Shown piece by piece: positions 15,284 through 15,288 of a DNA stretch of 15,288 nt. The stretch lies in assembly GCA_029013165.1 (NCBI GenBank), contig JAQXMV010000204.1:1-15288 (forward strand), written 5' to 3'. The notes beneath the pieces are model-generated. The model worked only from the letters and a program-made list of their open reading frames with translations, was not told the DNA's origin and did no database searches. Within the stretch, counting starts at the first letter, position 1, and each line of letters starts with the position of its first letter. Made by a program: the position numbers and the translations under genes. Source of the DNA: Oscillospiraceae bacterium (GTDB lineage Bacteria > Bacillota > Clostridia > Oscillospirales > Acutalibacteraceae).

Positions 15284-15288
15284 GACGA

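Overview
The window looks like chromosomal DNA of a low-to-mid GC Gram-positive anaerobe, most likely a gut-type member of Clostridia. This is an inference from the gene set: a secreted protein built from a FIVAR-like segment plus many Big_2 domains, a membrane-tethered XRE regulator, a Bacillota-style TypA and AMP-binding ligase, sigma-A consensus promoters and AGG(T)G-type ribosome binding sites. Nothing in it marks a phage, plasmid, integrase or CRISPR array.

Layout, left to right. Positions 1-45 hold what may be the last codons of a plus-strand gene, followed by a terminator-like hairpin at 108-134. Positions 155-8016 on the minus strand encode one giant secreted protein of about 2,620 residues: signal peptide, FIVAR-like helical segment, then 30 tandem Big_2 (bacterial Ig-like group 2) domains and nothing after the last one. 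In this sequence it is broken into an 847-codon and a roughly 1,785-codon frame by what looks like one missing base near 5510-5520, inside domain 9. Its promoter (8121-8149) matches the sigma-A consensus exactly and diverges from the promoter of an exonuclease III / AP endonuclease gene (8237-8995). Next come a regulator with an XRE DNA-binding head, about six membrane segments and an outside loop of about 120 residues (9153-10454), a lone 5S rRNA gene with its own perfect promoter and terminator (10483-10698), two small genes of unknown function behind a 115-base leader (10721-11338), and typA (11487-13307). A bidirectional terminator separates typA from a convergent acyl-CoA ligase-like gene (13353-14996).

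The right edge (15158-15283) is the oddest stretch: five GC-rich hairpins packed head to tail, all with short purine loops, preceded by a 7-residue micro-ORF with a ribosome binding site. It is not explained by any gene and touches the end of the window, so it may be part of a multicopy structured repeat or RNA.

The genes do not form one pathway. Most are single transcription units with their own promoter: DNA repair (xth), translation (5S, typA), lipid or fatty-acid activation (ligase), signalling (XRE membrane protein) and cell surface (Big_2 protein). The parts worth following up are the giant repeat protein and its frame break, the membrane regulator with its nearby inverted repeat, the two small genes with their leader, and the terminal hairpin array.
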